From an uncultured Prevotella sp. (GTDB lineage: Bacteria > Bacteroidota > Bacteroidia > Bacteroidales > Bacteroidaceae): DNA of 64,000 nucleotides. Both the position numbers and the translations under genes were made by a program. Location of the stretch: positions 1-64,000 of the forward strand of contig ONAR01000011.1 in NCBI GenBank assembly GCA_900315835.1. Reading direction: 5' to 3'. Under the pieces are notes generated by a model that was not told the origin of the DNA, did not search any database, and worked only from the letters and a program-made list of their open reading frames with translations. Position 1 is the stretch's first letter. The number at the start of each line of letters is the position of its first letter. Below are positions 45,111 to 53,663 of the stretch, in pieces.

Positions 45111-45166
45111 ATTCGTGTAAATACTATTAATCAATTATCGAATGGAGCCTGCGGCTCATCAGCGTG

Positions 45167-45174
45167 CAAAATTA
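45167..45174 (-). promoter_or_regulatory. Bacteroidetes -7 element for the carboxyltransferase gene
   Basis: TAATTTTG on the minus strand lies 56 bp upstream of the 45110 start codon. Confidence 0.55.
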
Positions 45175-45227
45175 ATTAAAAAAAAAGAAAATGCCGATGA
45201 AAACGCCTTTTTTTATGATTTATAAGG

Positions 45228-45235
45228 TATCTTTG
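45228..45235 (+). promoter_or_regulatory. Bacteroidetes -7 element for the 45256 lipoprotein
   Basis: TATCTTTG lies 20 bp upstream of the start codon; the -33 region is a T-run. Confidence 0.6.
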
Positions 45236-45255
45236 CATCAAACAAACGCGGAAAC

Positions 45256-46086
45256 ATGAAAGTAAGAAACCTTTTGCTCCTATTCGGAGTCATGCTGCTG
45301 ATTGCCGCTTGCGGCTCAGATAAAGCCAGTACCACCTCCAACCCTACAGCGCCCCGTCTGAAAGGCGACCTCACTGTCTATGGCCTGGCCTGCGACGGTT
45401 GCTCTGATTCGGTTGTCGTGTTGTTGCCGGAGGACGACAGCGACCCGGTGACTTTCGATATCATTGAAGCCAAGCGAATGGGACATGTCTTAGGTAAATT
45501 GCAGGTGGGTGACCGCATTGGCGTGGTGCTGAACAAGAAAAACAGGCGCAAGGCCGACCTCGTCGTAGATATTGACCGGTTGATGGGCATCTGGTGCTAT
45601 ATCGTCATGCCGACGCTGCGTGATGCGCAAGGCTTGAGCAAGTCGCAACAGCTCAGTATGATGAAAAGCATGCCCGACTCTGTCAAGGAGATGTATTTTA
45701 TTCCCCGCGAGTATGGCTTCTATCTGAAGCCGGAGTGGGAGGCACAGAGCGTGGGCTATGTGCAGGAGGCCAACTCCCTGGCCGAGGAGAGTCCGGTGGT
45801 CTATCCGCCGCTTGGCTATTTCACGGGTTGGCGCATGTGGAACGGTAAGCTCATCATCATGAGTGGTACGCCGCATTTCAGTGCCGACGGCAAGATGAAA
45901 GTGACCGACCAGCGCAGCGACACCTGCGACATCGACTATCTTGGTGCCGACTCGCTGGTACTCAGTTCTGATGGCGAGTCACGCAGTTACTATCGCAAGA
46001 CTGACATCAATGATGTCAATGCCCGTGCCAAGGCCATTGAGCGCATGCGCAGCAAGCAGGCTTTGGAGCAGACGAAGGCGGAGTAA
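45256..46086 (+). CDS. Lipoprotein with lipocalin-like C-terminus, unknown function
   Basis: The 276-aa protein has a lipoprotein signal (VMLLIAACG). The first half contains a short OB-like or beta segment with CDGCSDS, a possible Cys pair. The second half (LMGIWCYIV, NGKLIIMSGTPHF, TCDIDYLGADSLVL) resembles lipocalin-like domains of Bacteroidetes. No enzymatic motif is visible. It is a single gene, followed by a long repeat region. Confidence 0.65.
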   Translation: MKVRNLLLLFGVMLLIAACGSDKASTTSNPTAPRLKGDLTVYGLACDGCSDSVVVLLPEDDSDPVTFDIIEAKRMGHVLGKLQVGDRIGVVLNKKNRRKADLVVDIDRLMGIWCYIVMPTLRDAQGLSKSQQLSMMKSMPDSVKEMYFIPREYGFYLKPEWEAQSVGYVQEANSLAEESPVVYPPLGYFTGWRMWNGKLIIMSGTPHFSADGKMKVTDQRSDTCDIDYLGADSLVLSSDGESRSYYRKTDINDVNARAKAIERMRSKQALEQTKAE

Positions 46087-46111
46087 GTCCCCCTAATTCA
46101 TCGCGTTTCCT

Positions 46112-46180
46112 ATTACCGCAATTACCGCGGCCTGATTTCCTGCTGATAATAAGGAGATTAGGTGCGGTAATGTTGCGGTA
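46112..46180. repeat. Imperfect inverted repeat built from ATTACCGC units
   Basis: Two ATTACCGC units (46112-46119 and 46121-46128) face two inverted GCGGTA units (46164-46171 and 46175-46180). A further GCGGTAAT lies at 46238-46245. With the following repeats they fill the 497-bp gap 46087-46583, in which no gene is seen. Confidence 0.6.
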
Positions 46181-46278
46181 TAGTTGCGAGGGCTATTACC
46201 TCGGATAACAGGTTTGTTATTAGGCAATTACGTTGCTGCGGTAATATTATTTTCAAAAAGTGCATGAGGGATTGCGTT

Positions 46279-46399
46279 GCGATACCATAGCTATCGCAGT
46301 GCGATACCATAGCTATCGCGGTGCGATACCATAGCTATCGCGGTGCGATACCATAGCTATCGCGATGCGATATCATAGCTATCGCGATGCGATACCATA
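46279..46399. repeat. 22-bp tandem repeat of a palindrome, 5.5 copies
   Basis: Units start at 46279, 46301, 46323, 46345, 46367 and (partial) 46389. Each contains GCGATACCATAGCTATCGC, in which GCGATA and TATCGC pair as a hairpin stem. Linkers vary (AGT, GGT, GAT). A single inverted copy of the unit lies at 25143-25161. Confidence 0.95.
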
Positions 46400-46454
46400 A
46401 TACCCTTAAAACACCAAATAATCTGACGGTTCCAGGGGGGGGCTAACAACAACC

Positions 46455-46569
46455 AGTGTAGTGGCCGGTCTTGTGCCGGCCACCGTCCGCAGGTGTACTT
46501 TATCCTCACGCGAATCGCGACGACAGTGTACCGACGGCTGGTGGCCGGCACAAGACCGGCCACTACACT
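46455..46569. repeat. Inverted pair of REP-like palindromes (copies I and J)
   Basis: Copy I (46455-46484, +) and copy J (46540-46569, -) are full 30-bp units separated by 55 bp. The spacer ends also partly pair (ACCGTCCG against CGACGGCT). They lie downstream of the convergent lipoprotein and queF genes. Confidence 0.9.
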
Positions 46570-46583
46570 GCCCCCCCCTCAGC

Positions 46584-47045
46584 TCACTCGTGCGTGGCGA
46601 AGCGGCGCTCAGCCAACTGCTCGTATTTGGTGCCCGGACGGCCGTAGTTGGCGTAGGGGTAGATGCTGATGCCGCCACGGGGTGTGAAGAAGCCCGTCAC
46701 TTCGATGTATTTCGGATCCATCAGGCGGATGAGGTCCTTCATGATGATGTTGACGCAGTCCTCGTGGAAGTCGCCGTGGTTGCGGAAGCTGAACAGATAG
46801 AGCTTCAGGCTCTTGCTCTCCACCATCTTGACGTCGGGAATATAGCTGATGCGAATCTCGGCGAAGTCGGGCTGTCCGGTGATGGGGCACAGCGAGGTGA
46901 ACTCCGGGCAGTTGAACCGCACCCAATAATCGTTGCCCTGATGTTTGTTGACAAAGGTCTCGAGCACTTCCGGTGCATAGTCCATCTTGTACTTCGTCTT
47001 GCTGCCGAGGGCCTTCAATCCCTCATCTTTTCTGTTGTCTGCCAT
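46584..47045 (-). CDS. queF: NADPH-dependent 7-cyano-7-deazaguanine reductase
   Basis: The 153-aa enzyme reduces preQ0 to preQ1 in queuosine synthesis. It is a short (YkvM-type) QueF: the catalytic Cys is in [16 protein letters not shown], and [20 protein letters not shown] is the NADPH/substrate signature. It lies 18 bp after the queuosine-precursor transporter gene, so the two form a tRNA-modification unit. Confidence 0.96.
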   Translation of the reverse strand: MADNRKDEGLKALGSKTKYKMDYAPEVLETFVNKHQGNDYWVRFNCPEFTSLCPITGQPDFAEIRISYIPDVKMVESKSLKLYLFSFRNHGDFHEDCVNIIMKDLIRLMDPKYIEVTGFFTPRGGISIYPYANYGRPGTKYEQLAERRFATHE

Positions 47046-47063
47046 TATCGTAGCGTGTTTTAT

Positions 47064-47777
47064 TTATCCAATGTTGAATATCTTCAGTACATTATAGCTG
47101 ATGCCGTCGTCGTAGACGTCCTCCCCCTCATGGCGTTTGAGATAGTTCACCACGCGAATGGTCACGGGCAGGGCGACGACCTCGTAGAGCGTCTTCAGCA
47201 CCACCTGCCACAGCATGAGCTTCGGCAATTCCTCCAGGGGCACGACGCCGCCGAGGGCCAGTGGGAAGAAGATGATGGAGTCGCAGCTCTCTCCGGCCAC
47301 GGTGCTGAGGATGGCGCGGGCAGAGAAGTGACGGCCTTGGTCGTGAATCTTCATGCGGCTCATGACATAGGCATTCATGAAACTGCCGACGAGGAAGGCC
47401 ACAAACGACGCGGCGGCAATGCGCGGTGCCAGTCCGAAGATGGCGTGGAACCCGGCGTCGTTGTGCCAATAGGGGGCACCGGGTATCACATCACACAGCG
47501 CACCCATCGCCACGAAGAAGAAGTTCATGGCAAAGCCGGTCCAGATGAGCAGGCGGGCCTTGCGGTAGCCCCACACTTCACAGACGCAGTCGTTGATGAT
47601 ATAGGAGACAGGAAAGACAATCAAGCCGCCCGTCAAGTTGATGGGTCCAACGGCGATTTGCTTGGTTTCCAACAGGTTTGCCAGTATCAGACAAACGCAG
47701 AACAGTACACTGACGAGCATGTAGGTCATGCTCACCGACGGGCGTGTGGCGCCCGTCTGAAGGTTATTCTTATTCAT
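47064..47777 (-). CDS. Queuosine precursor transporter (YhhQ/QPTR family)
   Basis: The 237-aa integral membrane protein has about six hydrophobic segments and the family motif FPVSYIINDCVCEVWGYRKAR, with GESCDSIIFFPLAL later. It imports preQ0/preQ1 or queuine-type bases. I chose the ATG at 47777 (MNKNNLQTGA); the frame extends to 47921, but that part overlaps the exchanger gene and is not family-like. It lies upstream of queF, which supports the substrate. Confidence 0.9.
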   Translation of the reverse strand: MNKNNLQTGATRPSVSMTYMLVSVLFCVCLILANLLETKQIAVGPINLTGGLIVFPVSYIINDCVCEVWGYRKARLLIWTGFAMNFFFVAMGALCDVIPGAPYWHNDAGFHAIFGLAPRIAAASFVAFLVGSFMNAYVMSRMKIHDQGRHFSARAILSTVAGESCDSIIFFPLALGGVVPLEELPKLMLWQVVLKTLYEVVALPVTIRVVNYLKRHEGEDVYDDGISYNVLKIFNIG

Positions 47778-47824
47778 TCTTGTTTTGTTAAAGGGGGTTG
47801 AGCAAGTACCCCTGTTGTTTATGC

Positions 47825-48793
47825 TTATTTGAGCAGCCACCCCATGTAGGCGGCGAAGATGATGATGAGCACGATGCCTTCCCACCGCTCGATGTGGTAT
47901 TTGGTGAAGGAGAAGAGCCACAGCAGCACCATCGAGACCACCATCATTGACAGGTCAACCATGGTGATGCCGCTGATGGTCATCGGACAGATGAGGCCGG
48001 TGATGCCTAAAATCATCAGGATGTTGAACACGTTGGATCCCAACACGTTGCCGATGGCGATGCCGCTGTTGCCCTTGCGGGCTGCGACGACGCTTGTGGC
48101 CAGTTCGGGCAGTGAGGTGCCGCCAGCCACGATGGTCAGACCGATGACTGCATCGCTGACGCCCAGTCCGTGGGCGATGGCTGAGGCATTGTCAACAAAG
48201 ACGTTGGACCCCAGTACGAGGCAGACCAGTCCTACGACAACCAGCAAGAGCGCTTTGGCCATTGGCATCGGCGCTTTCGTCGTTGCTTCATGGTTGGCCT
48301 GCATGTCTTTCCTGGCTCCGCGCAGCGTAATCCAGATGAAAGCGATGAAGCAGATGAAGAGAATGGCGGCGTCGAGGCGTGAGATATGCTGGTCGAGCGT
48401 CATGCCCATGAGCATCAGCGAGGCGAACATGGCGATGGGGATGTCCTTGCGCACGGTGGTCTTGAGGATGGCGATGGGCGCAACGGCAGCCGCGGTGCCC
48501 ACGATGAGCAGTGCGTTGAAGATGTTGCTGCCCACGATGTTGCCCACGGCCAAATCAGGCGTGCCATTGATGGCTGATATCAAACTGACGAAGAACTCCG
48601 GCATTGACGTACCGATGGCGACGATGGTCAGACCGATGACGATCTGAGGTACGCCGATGCGCTCGGCCATGCCCACGGCACCGGCGGTGAGCCAGTCGGC
48701 TCCCTTCAATACCACGACGATGCCAATGATGAGCAGAATGACCTGCAACCATACTGCGGCAGGCGCAAAGGAGAAAAGCAGTGTGTCAATCAT
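47825..48793 (-). CDS. Calcium/sodium antiporter, CaCA family (YrbG-like)
   Basis: The 322-aa protein has two inverted repeats of five membrane helices each. The alpha-repeat signatures are IVAIGTSMPEFFVSLISA and IVAGGTSLPELATSVVAA, each followed by GNIVGSNIFN or GNVLGSNVFN. It exchanges Ca2+ for Na+ or H+ across the inner membrane. I chose the start at 48793 because the in-frame ATG at 48814 lies inside the promoter -7 box. Confidence 0.93.
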   Translation of the reverse strand: MIDTLLFSFAPAAVWLQVILLIIGIVVVLKGADWLTAGAVGMAERIGVPQIVIGLTIVAIGTSMPEFFVSLISAINGTPDLAVGNIVGSNIFNALLIVGTAAAVAPIAILKTTVRKDIPIAMFASLMLMGMTLDQHISRLDAAILFICFIAFIWITLRGARKDMQANHEATTKAPMPMAKALLLVVVGLVCLVLGSNVFVDNASAIAHGLGVSDAVIGLTIVAGGTSLPELATSVVAARKGNSGIAIGNVLGSNVFNILMILGITGLICPMTISGITMVDLSMMVVSMVLLWLFSFTKYHIERWEGIVLIIIFAAYMGWLLK

Positions 48794-48811
48794 TTTGTTT
48801 GAATGAGGATG

Positions 48812-48819
48812 CAAAGTTA
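48812..48819 (-). promoter_or_regulatory. Bacteroidetes -7 element for the antiporter gene
   Basis: TAACTTTG on the minus strand is 18 bp upstream of the 48793 start. It lies only two bases after the T-tract of the hsp20 terminator. Confidence 0.65.
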
Positions 48820-48821
48820 CG

Positions 48822-48854
48822 AAAAAAACCTCGGATATTCACATACCCGAGGTT
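48822..48854 (-). terminator. Intrinsic terminator of the Hsp20 gene
   Basis: On the minus strand AACCTCGG pairs perfectly with CCGAGGTT across a 12-nt loop, followed by a run of T (TTTTTTT). It is one of the cleanest terminators in the window. Confidence 0.85.
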
Positions 48855-48923
48855 CAAAAACTAACAATCACACAATTATAAATCAAAACTTATGTAGCTA
48901 ATAACTCTTCTTGTCAAAGCGTA

Positions 48924-49340
48924 TTACCCTATCTGGATGCTGCGGCTGACCTGCGCCTCATCCTTGCCCACCTTGGGCAGCTCGATGGTAAGCACGCCGT
49001 CGGCGACATGCGCCTTGATGTTGTCTTTGTCGACATCGTCGGGCAGACTGTAGGTCTGTTCGCATTTGGTGAACGACCATTCGCGGCGCACGTAGTGGCT
49101 GTTCTGCTCCTTGTCGTCGGTCTGCTTGTCCATCTTCACGGTCAGGTTGCCGTCTTCGTTGAGGCTCACGTGGAAGTCGTCCTTGGTCAAACCGGGGCCG
49201 GCTACCTTCATGGTGTAACCCTTATCGCTTTCGATGACGTTGATGGCCGGTGTGGTGGTGTTGGCCGAACGCATGGGAAGGTTCATATCGAAGAAGTCGT
49301 TAAAGACTTCGGGAAGCCAGTTGTAACGTGTATTCATCAT
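48924..49340 (-). CDS. Hsp20/alpha-crystallin family small heat-shock protein
   Basis: The 138-aa chaperone has the alpha-crystallin domain (about 28-128), with MKVAGPGLTKDDFHVSLNEDGNLTVK and the C-terminal strand DGVLTIELPK. It holds unfolding proteins during stress. Unusually for this window, a good Shine-Dalgarno site (AAGGAG) sits six bases before the ATG. No TAnnTTTG box is evident, which would fit heat-shock control by another sigma factor. Its own terminator follows the gene. Confidence 0.94.
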   Translation of the reverse strand: MMNTRYNWLPEVFNDFFDMNLPMRSANTTTPAINVIESDKGYTMKVAGPGLTKDDFHVSLNEDGNLTVKMDKQTDDKEQNSHYVRREWSFTKCEQTYSLPDDVDKDNIKAHVADGVLTIELPKVGKDEAQVSRSIQIG

Positions 49341-49530
49341 TTTAATCTCCTTATTCTAAATGTTTTATTAATGTTTACGCCCATCTATCTGCAACCCTTG
49401 TGCCGAAGCCATTCAGCCGACATTCTGTCACAATGCTGTGACAAATTGTCCGCCGTTGCGCTTAGTTTGGCGTTATATAATAAGGTGTAATGGCTGTTGA
49501 ATAAACCCGATGTTAATTTCAATGTAATGC

Positions 49531-49561
49531 TTGTTGCATCGGAATTAATTCACTACCTTTG
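49531..49561 (+). promoter_or_regulatory. Promoter of pflB-pflA
   Basis: TTG (49531-49533), a 20-bp spacer and TACCTTTG (49554-49561) fit the Bacteroidetes promoter. The ATG at 49601 is 39 bp downstream. The rest of the 260-bp gap to hsp20 shows nothing clear. Confidence 0.75.
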
Positions 49562-49600
49562 CATCTTCAAATTTTTATCCTATTATTTTATAATTACACA

Positions 49601-51847
49601 ATGAGCAACGCATGGCGCAATTTCAAAGGTAATCTTTGGAAAGACGAGATCAACGTCAGAGACTTTATTCAGCGTAATTACACTCCATACGATGGGGACG
49701 AGCGGTTCTTAACGGGCCCCACCGAAGCTACCAACACTTTATGGCATGAGCTGCAGCAGTTGCAGAAAGAAGAGCGCGCCAAGGGCGGTGTGCTCGACAT
49801 GGAAACTGAGGTGGTGAGCAGCCTCACGGCTTACGGACCGGGCTACATCAATGAGCAGACCAAGGACCTGGAGAAGGTCGTGGGCCTGCAGACCGACAAA
49901 CCCCTGAAGCGTGCTTTCATGCCTTACGGCGGCATCAAGATGGCTGAGCAGGCCTGCACCACCTACGGCTACCAGCCTTCAGAGAAGTTGCATGAGATTT
50001 TCACGAAATACGTCAAGACCCACAACGACGGCGTGTTCGATGTCTATACCCCCGAGATGCGCAGCGTGCGTCATAACCATATCCTCACCGGCCTGCCCGA
50101 CACCTACGGCCGCGGTCGCATCGTGGGCGACTACCGCCGTGTGGCGCTCTATGGCATTGACCGGCTTATTGAGGAGAAGCGCAAAGACCTCAGCAACATG
50201 GGCGACCGCGAGATGATTGACGAGGTGGTGCGCCTGCGCGAGGAGGTGTCGATGCAGATCAAAGCCCTGAAGGGCCTCAAGGAGATGGCTGCCATCTATG
50301 GCTTCGACATCTCTCAGCCTGCCAGCAACGCCCGCGAGGCCGTGCAGTGGCTCTACTTCGGCTACCTCGGCGCAGTGAAGACCCAGAACGGCGCCGCAAT
50401 GTCGGTGGGCCGCGTCAGCACCTTCCTCGACATCTATCTCAGCCGCGATATGGCCGAGGGCACGCTCACCGAGCAGGATGCCCAGGAGCTCATCGACCAC
50501 CTGGTGATGAAGTTCCGCATGGTGAAGTTCGCCCGCATTCCGTCTTACAACGAGCTATTCTCCGGCGACCCCGTATGGGCTACGCTCGAGGTGGCCGGCA
50601 TTGGTCAGGACGGCCGCCACATGGTAACGCGCAACGACTTCCGTTTCCTCCATACGCTGGAGAATATGGGTCCGTCGCCCGAACCCAACCTCACCGTGCT
50701 CTACAGCAGCCGTCTGCCCGAGGGTTTCAAGCGCTATGCCGCCCTCATCTCGGTCAAGACGAGCAGCATACAGTATGAGAACGACGACGTGATGCGCCCT
50801 GTCTGGGGCGACGACTACAGCATCTGCTGTTGCGTCAGCGCCACACAGACGGGCAAGGAGATGCAGTTCTTCGGTGCCCGCGCCAACCTCGCCAAGTGCC
50901 TCACCTACGCCATCAGCGGTGGCGTCGACAGTAAGACGCGTCAGCAGGTGGGTCCCGCTTACCGGCCCATCGAAGGCGATGTGCTCACCTACGACGAGTT
51001 CATGCCCCGCTTCATGGATATGATGGAATGGCTTGCCGCCACCTACGTGAAGACACTCAACGCCATCCACTACATGCACGACAAGTATTTCTATGAGGCT
51101 GAGGAGATGGCCCTCATCGACACCGATGTGCGCCGCACGTTTGCCACCGGTATCGCCGGCTTCTCTCATGTGGTCGACTCCATCTCCGCCATCAAATATG
51201 CCAAGGTCAACATCATCCGCGATGAGACCGGCTTCCCCCTCGAGTTCAAGACCGAGGGCGACTTCCCCCGCTATGGCAACGACGATGACCGCGCCGACGA
51301 CATTGCCGTGTGGTTGCTCAAGACCTTCGTCACGATGATCAAGAAGCACCACACCTACCGCAACTCCGAGGCTACGACGTCCATACTCACCATCACGTCG
51401 AATGTGGTCTACGGCAAATACACCAGCAATATGCCCGACGGCCGTAAGGCCGGTACGCCGCTGGCGCCCGGTGCCAATCCGTCGTATGGCGCTGAGAAGA
51501 ACGGCCTGCTGGCTTCGCTCAACTCATTGGCGAAGTTGCCTTACCACTATGCCCTCGACGGCATCTCCAACACGCAGACCATTGCTCCCGAGGCACTCGG
51601 TCACGACGACAGTCAGCGCGCCGACACGCTCGTCAACGTGATGGATGGCTATTTCGATAAGGGTGCCCACCACCTCAACGTCAATGTCTTTGGCGTGGAC
51701 AAACTGAAGGACGCCATGGAGCATCCTGAGAAGCCCGAGTATGCCAACTTCACCATCCGCGTGAGTGGCTATGCGGTGAAGTTCATCGACCTCACGCGCG
51801 AGCAGCAGCTCGATGTCATCGCCCGTCAGGCTCATGAGCGGCTCTAA
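49601..51847 (+). CDS. pflB: Formate C-acetyltransferase (pyruvate formate-lyase)
   Basis: The 748-aa glycyl-radical enzyme splits pyruvate and CoA to acetyl-CoA and formate. The active-site adjacent cysteines are in [15 protein letters not shown], and the glycyl-radical site is RVSGYAVKF near the C-terminus. I chose the ATG at 49601 ([13 protein letters not shown]) because an in-frame ATG at 49559 lies in the -7 box. pflA follows by 6 bp. It is the central fermentative route under anaerobiosis. Confidence 0.97.
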   Translation: MSNAWRNFKGNLWKDEINVRDFIQRNYTPYDGDERFLTGPTEATNTLWHELQQLQKEERAKGGVLDMETEVVSSLTAYGPGYINEQTKDLEKVVGLQTDKPLKRAFMPYGGIKMAEQACTTYGYQPSEKLHEIFTKYVKTHNDGVFDVYTPEMRSVRHNHILTGLPDTYGRGRIVGDYRRVALYGIDRLIEEKRKDLSNMGDREMIDEVVRLREEVSMQIKALKGLKEMAAIYGFDISQPASNAREAVQWLYFGYLGAVKTQNGAAMSVGRVSTFLDIYLSRDMAEGTLTEQDAQELIDHLVMKFRMVKFARIPSYNELFSGDPVWATLEVAGIGQDGRHMVTRNDFRFLHTLENMGPSPEPNLTVLYSSRLPEGFKRYAALISVKTSSIQYENDDVMRPVWGDDYSICCCVSATQTGKEMQFFGARANLAKCLTYAISGGVDSKTRQQVGPAYRPIEGDVLTYDEFMPRFMDMMEWLAATYVKTLNAIHYMHDKYFYEAEEMALIDTDVRRTFATGIAGFSHVVDSISAIKYAKVNIIRDETGFPLEFKTEGDFPRYGNDDDRADDIAVWLLKTFVTMIKKHHTYRNSEATTSILTITSNVVYGKYTSNMPDGRKAGTPLAPGANPSYGAEKNGLLASLNSLAKLPYHYALDGISNTQTIAPEALGHDDSQRADTLVNVMDGYFDKGAHHLNVNVFGVDKLKDAMEHPEKPEYANFTIRVSGYAVKFIDLTREQQLDVIARQAHERL

Positions 51848-51853
51848 GCGAAA

Positions 51854-52585
51854 ATGGTGAAAGGATTTATCCATTCCATAGAGACTTTCGGCTCGGTTGA
51901 CGGACCGGGGGTGCGTTTCATCATCTTCCTGCGCGGTTGCCGCATGCGTTGCCGCTATTGCCACAATCCCGATACATGGCGCTTGGGCCGTGACGGCGAT
52001 GAGGCTCTGACAGCCGACGAGCTGCTCGACCGCGCCGAGCGCTACCGCAGCTACTGGGGTAAGCAGGGCGGCATCACGGTGAGCGGTGGCGAGGCCCTGT
52101 TGCAGATGGATTTTCTCATCGACCTGTTTGAGAAAGCCCACAAGCGGGGCATCAACACTTGTCTGGACACAGCCGCACAGCCCTTCACGCGTGATGAGCC
52201 TTTCATCAGCCGGTTCGCCCGGCTGATGAAATCCACCGACACCGTCTTGCTCGACATTAAGCACATCGACGACAAGGCCCACCACCAGCTTACGGGCTGG
52301 GGCAACACCGCCATCCTTGATTGTGCCAGGTATCTCAGCGACATCGGCAAGCCGGTGTGGATACGCCATGTGCTCGTACCCGGCCTCACCGACGACCCTG
52401 ACCAGCTTCGCCGCCTGCGCGCGTTCATTGACACGCTCCACAATGTGCAGCGTGTCGAGGTGCTGCCCTATCATCGCCTCGGTGTCTATAAGTATGCCCA
52501 GCTCGGCATACCTTATACCCTGGAACATGTGGAACCGCCAACGCAGGAACAGGTGAGGGCCGCAGAGCAGGTCCTGATAGGGTAG
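51854..52585 (+). CDS. pflA: Pyruvate formate-lyase activating enzyme
   Basis: The 243-aa radical-SAM enzyme installs the glycyl radical on PflB. The Fe-S cysteines are in FLRGCRMRCRYCHNPDTW (CxxxCxxC). The SAM-binding segment is GGITVSGGEALLQMDFL, and HVLVPGLTDDPD follows. The length is as in E. coli PflA. It is co-transcribed with pflB, 6 bp apart. Confidence 0.96.
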   Translation: MVKGFIHSIETFGSVDGPGVRFIIFLRGCRMRCRYCHNPDTWRLGRDGDEALTADELLDRAERYRSYWGKQGGITVSGGEALLQMDFLIDLFEKAHKRGINTCLDTAAQPFTRDEPFISRFARLMKSTDTVLLDIKHIDDKAHHQLTGWGNTAILDCARYLSDIGKPVWIRHVLVPGLTDDPDQLRRLRAFIDTLHNVQRVEVLPYHRLGVYKYAQLGIPYTLEHVEPPTQEQVRAAEQVLIG

Positions 52586-52640
52586 TATCCATTATCGTTT
52601 CTTGAGTTTTTTTTCCAATCCTTGTCATTCCCTAAGCTGT

Positions 52641-52708
52641 CAGCCCTGGAAAACAAGAACTGGACCGAAGACAATGAGTCCGGCCCAGTCCTTGTTCTTT
52701 GTTGGCTG
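52641..52708. terminator. Long imperfect hairpin between pflA and trxA
   Basis: CAGCC (52641-52645) pairs with GGCTG (52704-52708). Inside, ACAAGAACTGGACC pairs with GGCCCAGTCCTTGT with two mismatches. It lies between convergent genes and probably ends transcription from both sides. Confidence 0.65.
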
Positions 52709-52739
52709 TTAAAATTCTTTTAGCCTTTATCTGTATGCT

Positions 52740-53060
52740 TTATGCCTCCAGCAGCTTGTCGAACTTCTCCTGGAACTTGCTCTTCTGGGCAGCGCCGACA
52801 AACTTGTCAACCAACTGGCCATTCTTGAAGAACAGCACGGTGGGGATGTTGCGAACGCCGAACTCGAGGGCGATGTCGTCGTTCTCCTCGACGTCGCACT
52901 TGCCGACGATGAGCTTACCGTCGTATTCCTTGGCCAGTTCGCTCATGATAGGGCTGACCAGACGACAGGGACCGCACCACGTTGCCCAAAGGTCTACGAC
53001 CAGGGGCAGCTCGCCATTCTTATACTGTTCAAAGTTCTCAGTTGTGATTTCAACTTCCAT
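52740..53060 (-). CDS. trxA: Thioredoxin
   Basis: The 106-aa disulfide reductase has the active site WATWCGPCR (CGPC) and the cis-proline region IPTVLFFKNG. There is no signal peptide, so it is cytoplasmic. It has its own strong promoter, so it is not dependent on the dnaE-tsaE genes upstream. Confidence 0.97.
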   Translation of the reverse strand: MEVEITTENFEQYKNGELPLVVDLWATWCGPCRLVSPIMSELAKEYDGKLIVGKCDVEENDDIALEFGVRNIPTVLFFKNGQLVDKFVGAAQKSKFQEKFDKLLEA

Positions 53061-53130
53061 GATTATTCCTTTCTTGTTGTTTTTATTATTCGTCTTCGTG
53101 ATGCGGACCGGTAAACCCGCTAATGCCCTG

Positions 53131-53162
53131 CAAAATTAAGCATTTCATCTCAGATGGGCAAA
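53131..53162 (-). promoter_or_regulatory. Promoter of trxA
   Basis: On the minus strand TTTG (53162-53159), a 20-bp spacer and TAATTTTG (53138-53131) match the Bacteroidetes consensus. The start codon is 70 bp downstream. Confidence 0.8.
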
Positions 53163-53211
53163 CTTTCAACGAAAACATTGCACGAAAACATCGCTTTGCC
53201 CGTAGGAGTGC

Positions 53212-53622
53212 TTAAAACTCCACGGTGCGGCTGCCGTCTTCCTGTTGGGTGATGGTCACCGCCACGGCATCTTCGGGCAGGATTTCCTCGATGAGCTCCG
53301 GCCACTCCAGGAAGCAGAGTGCACCGCTGTAGAAATATTCCTCATAGCCCATGTCGTAGACCTCCTCGAGTTTCTTTATGCGGTAGAAGTCGAAGTGGTA
53401 GATGACATCGTTGGTTGTGGTATGGTACTCGTTGACGATGGCGAATGTGGGTGACGTGATGACGTCCTCCACGCCGAGCTCCTCGCAGATGGCTTTGATG
53501 AATGTGGTCTTGCCGGCGCCCATCTTGCCGTAGAAGGCGAACACGTGGCCTTTGCCCATGTTCTTGATAAACTCACGGGCTGCCTCATGGATGGCGTCTA
53601 ATGATTTAATGGTTATCTTCAT
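53212..53622 (-). CDS. tsaE: tRNA N6-threonylcarbamoyladenosine synthesis ATPase TsaE
   Basis: The 136-aa ATPase works with TsaB and TsaD to make t6A37 in ANN-decoding tRNAs. The Walker A is FYGKMGAGKTTFIKA, followed by DVITSPTFAIVNEY and HFDFYRIK, and CFLEWPE near the end. It follows dnaE by 41 bp on the same strand. Confidence 0.95.
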   Translation of the reverse strand: MKITIKSLDAIHEAAREFIKNMGKGHVFAFYGKMGAGKTTFIKAICEELGVEDVITSPTFAIVNEYHTTTNDVIYHFDFYRIKKLEEVYDMGYEEYFYSGALCFLEWPELIEEILPEDAVAVTITQQEDGSRTVEF

Positions 53623-53663
53623 GATGAATGAATTAGAATCTTATGAATGGATGAATGATTTGA

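Noticed and set aside
46461-47801. 446-codon plus-strand frame over REP copies, queF and the transporter
   Set aside because: It is antisense to two well-supported genes and begins inside a REP palindrome.
48834-48846. Candidate stress-regulator site in the loop between hsp20 and the antiporter
   Set aside because: The sequence is simply the loop of the terminator hairpin; no independent motif could be supported.
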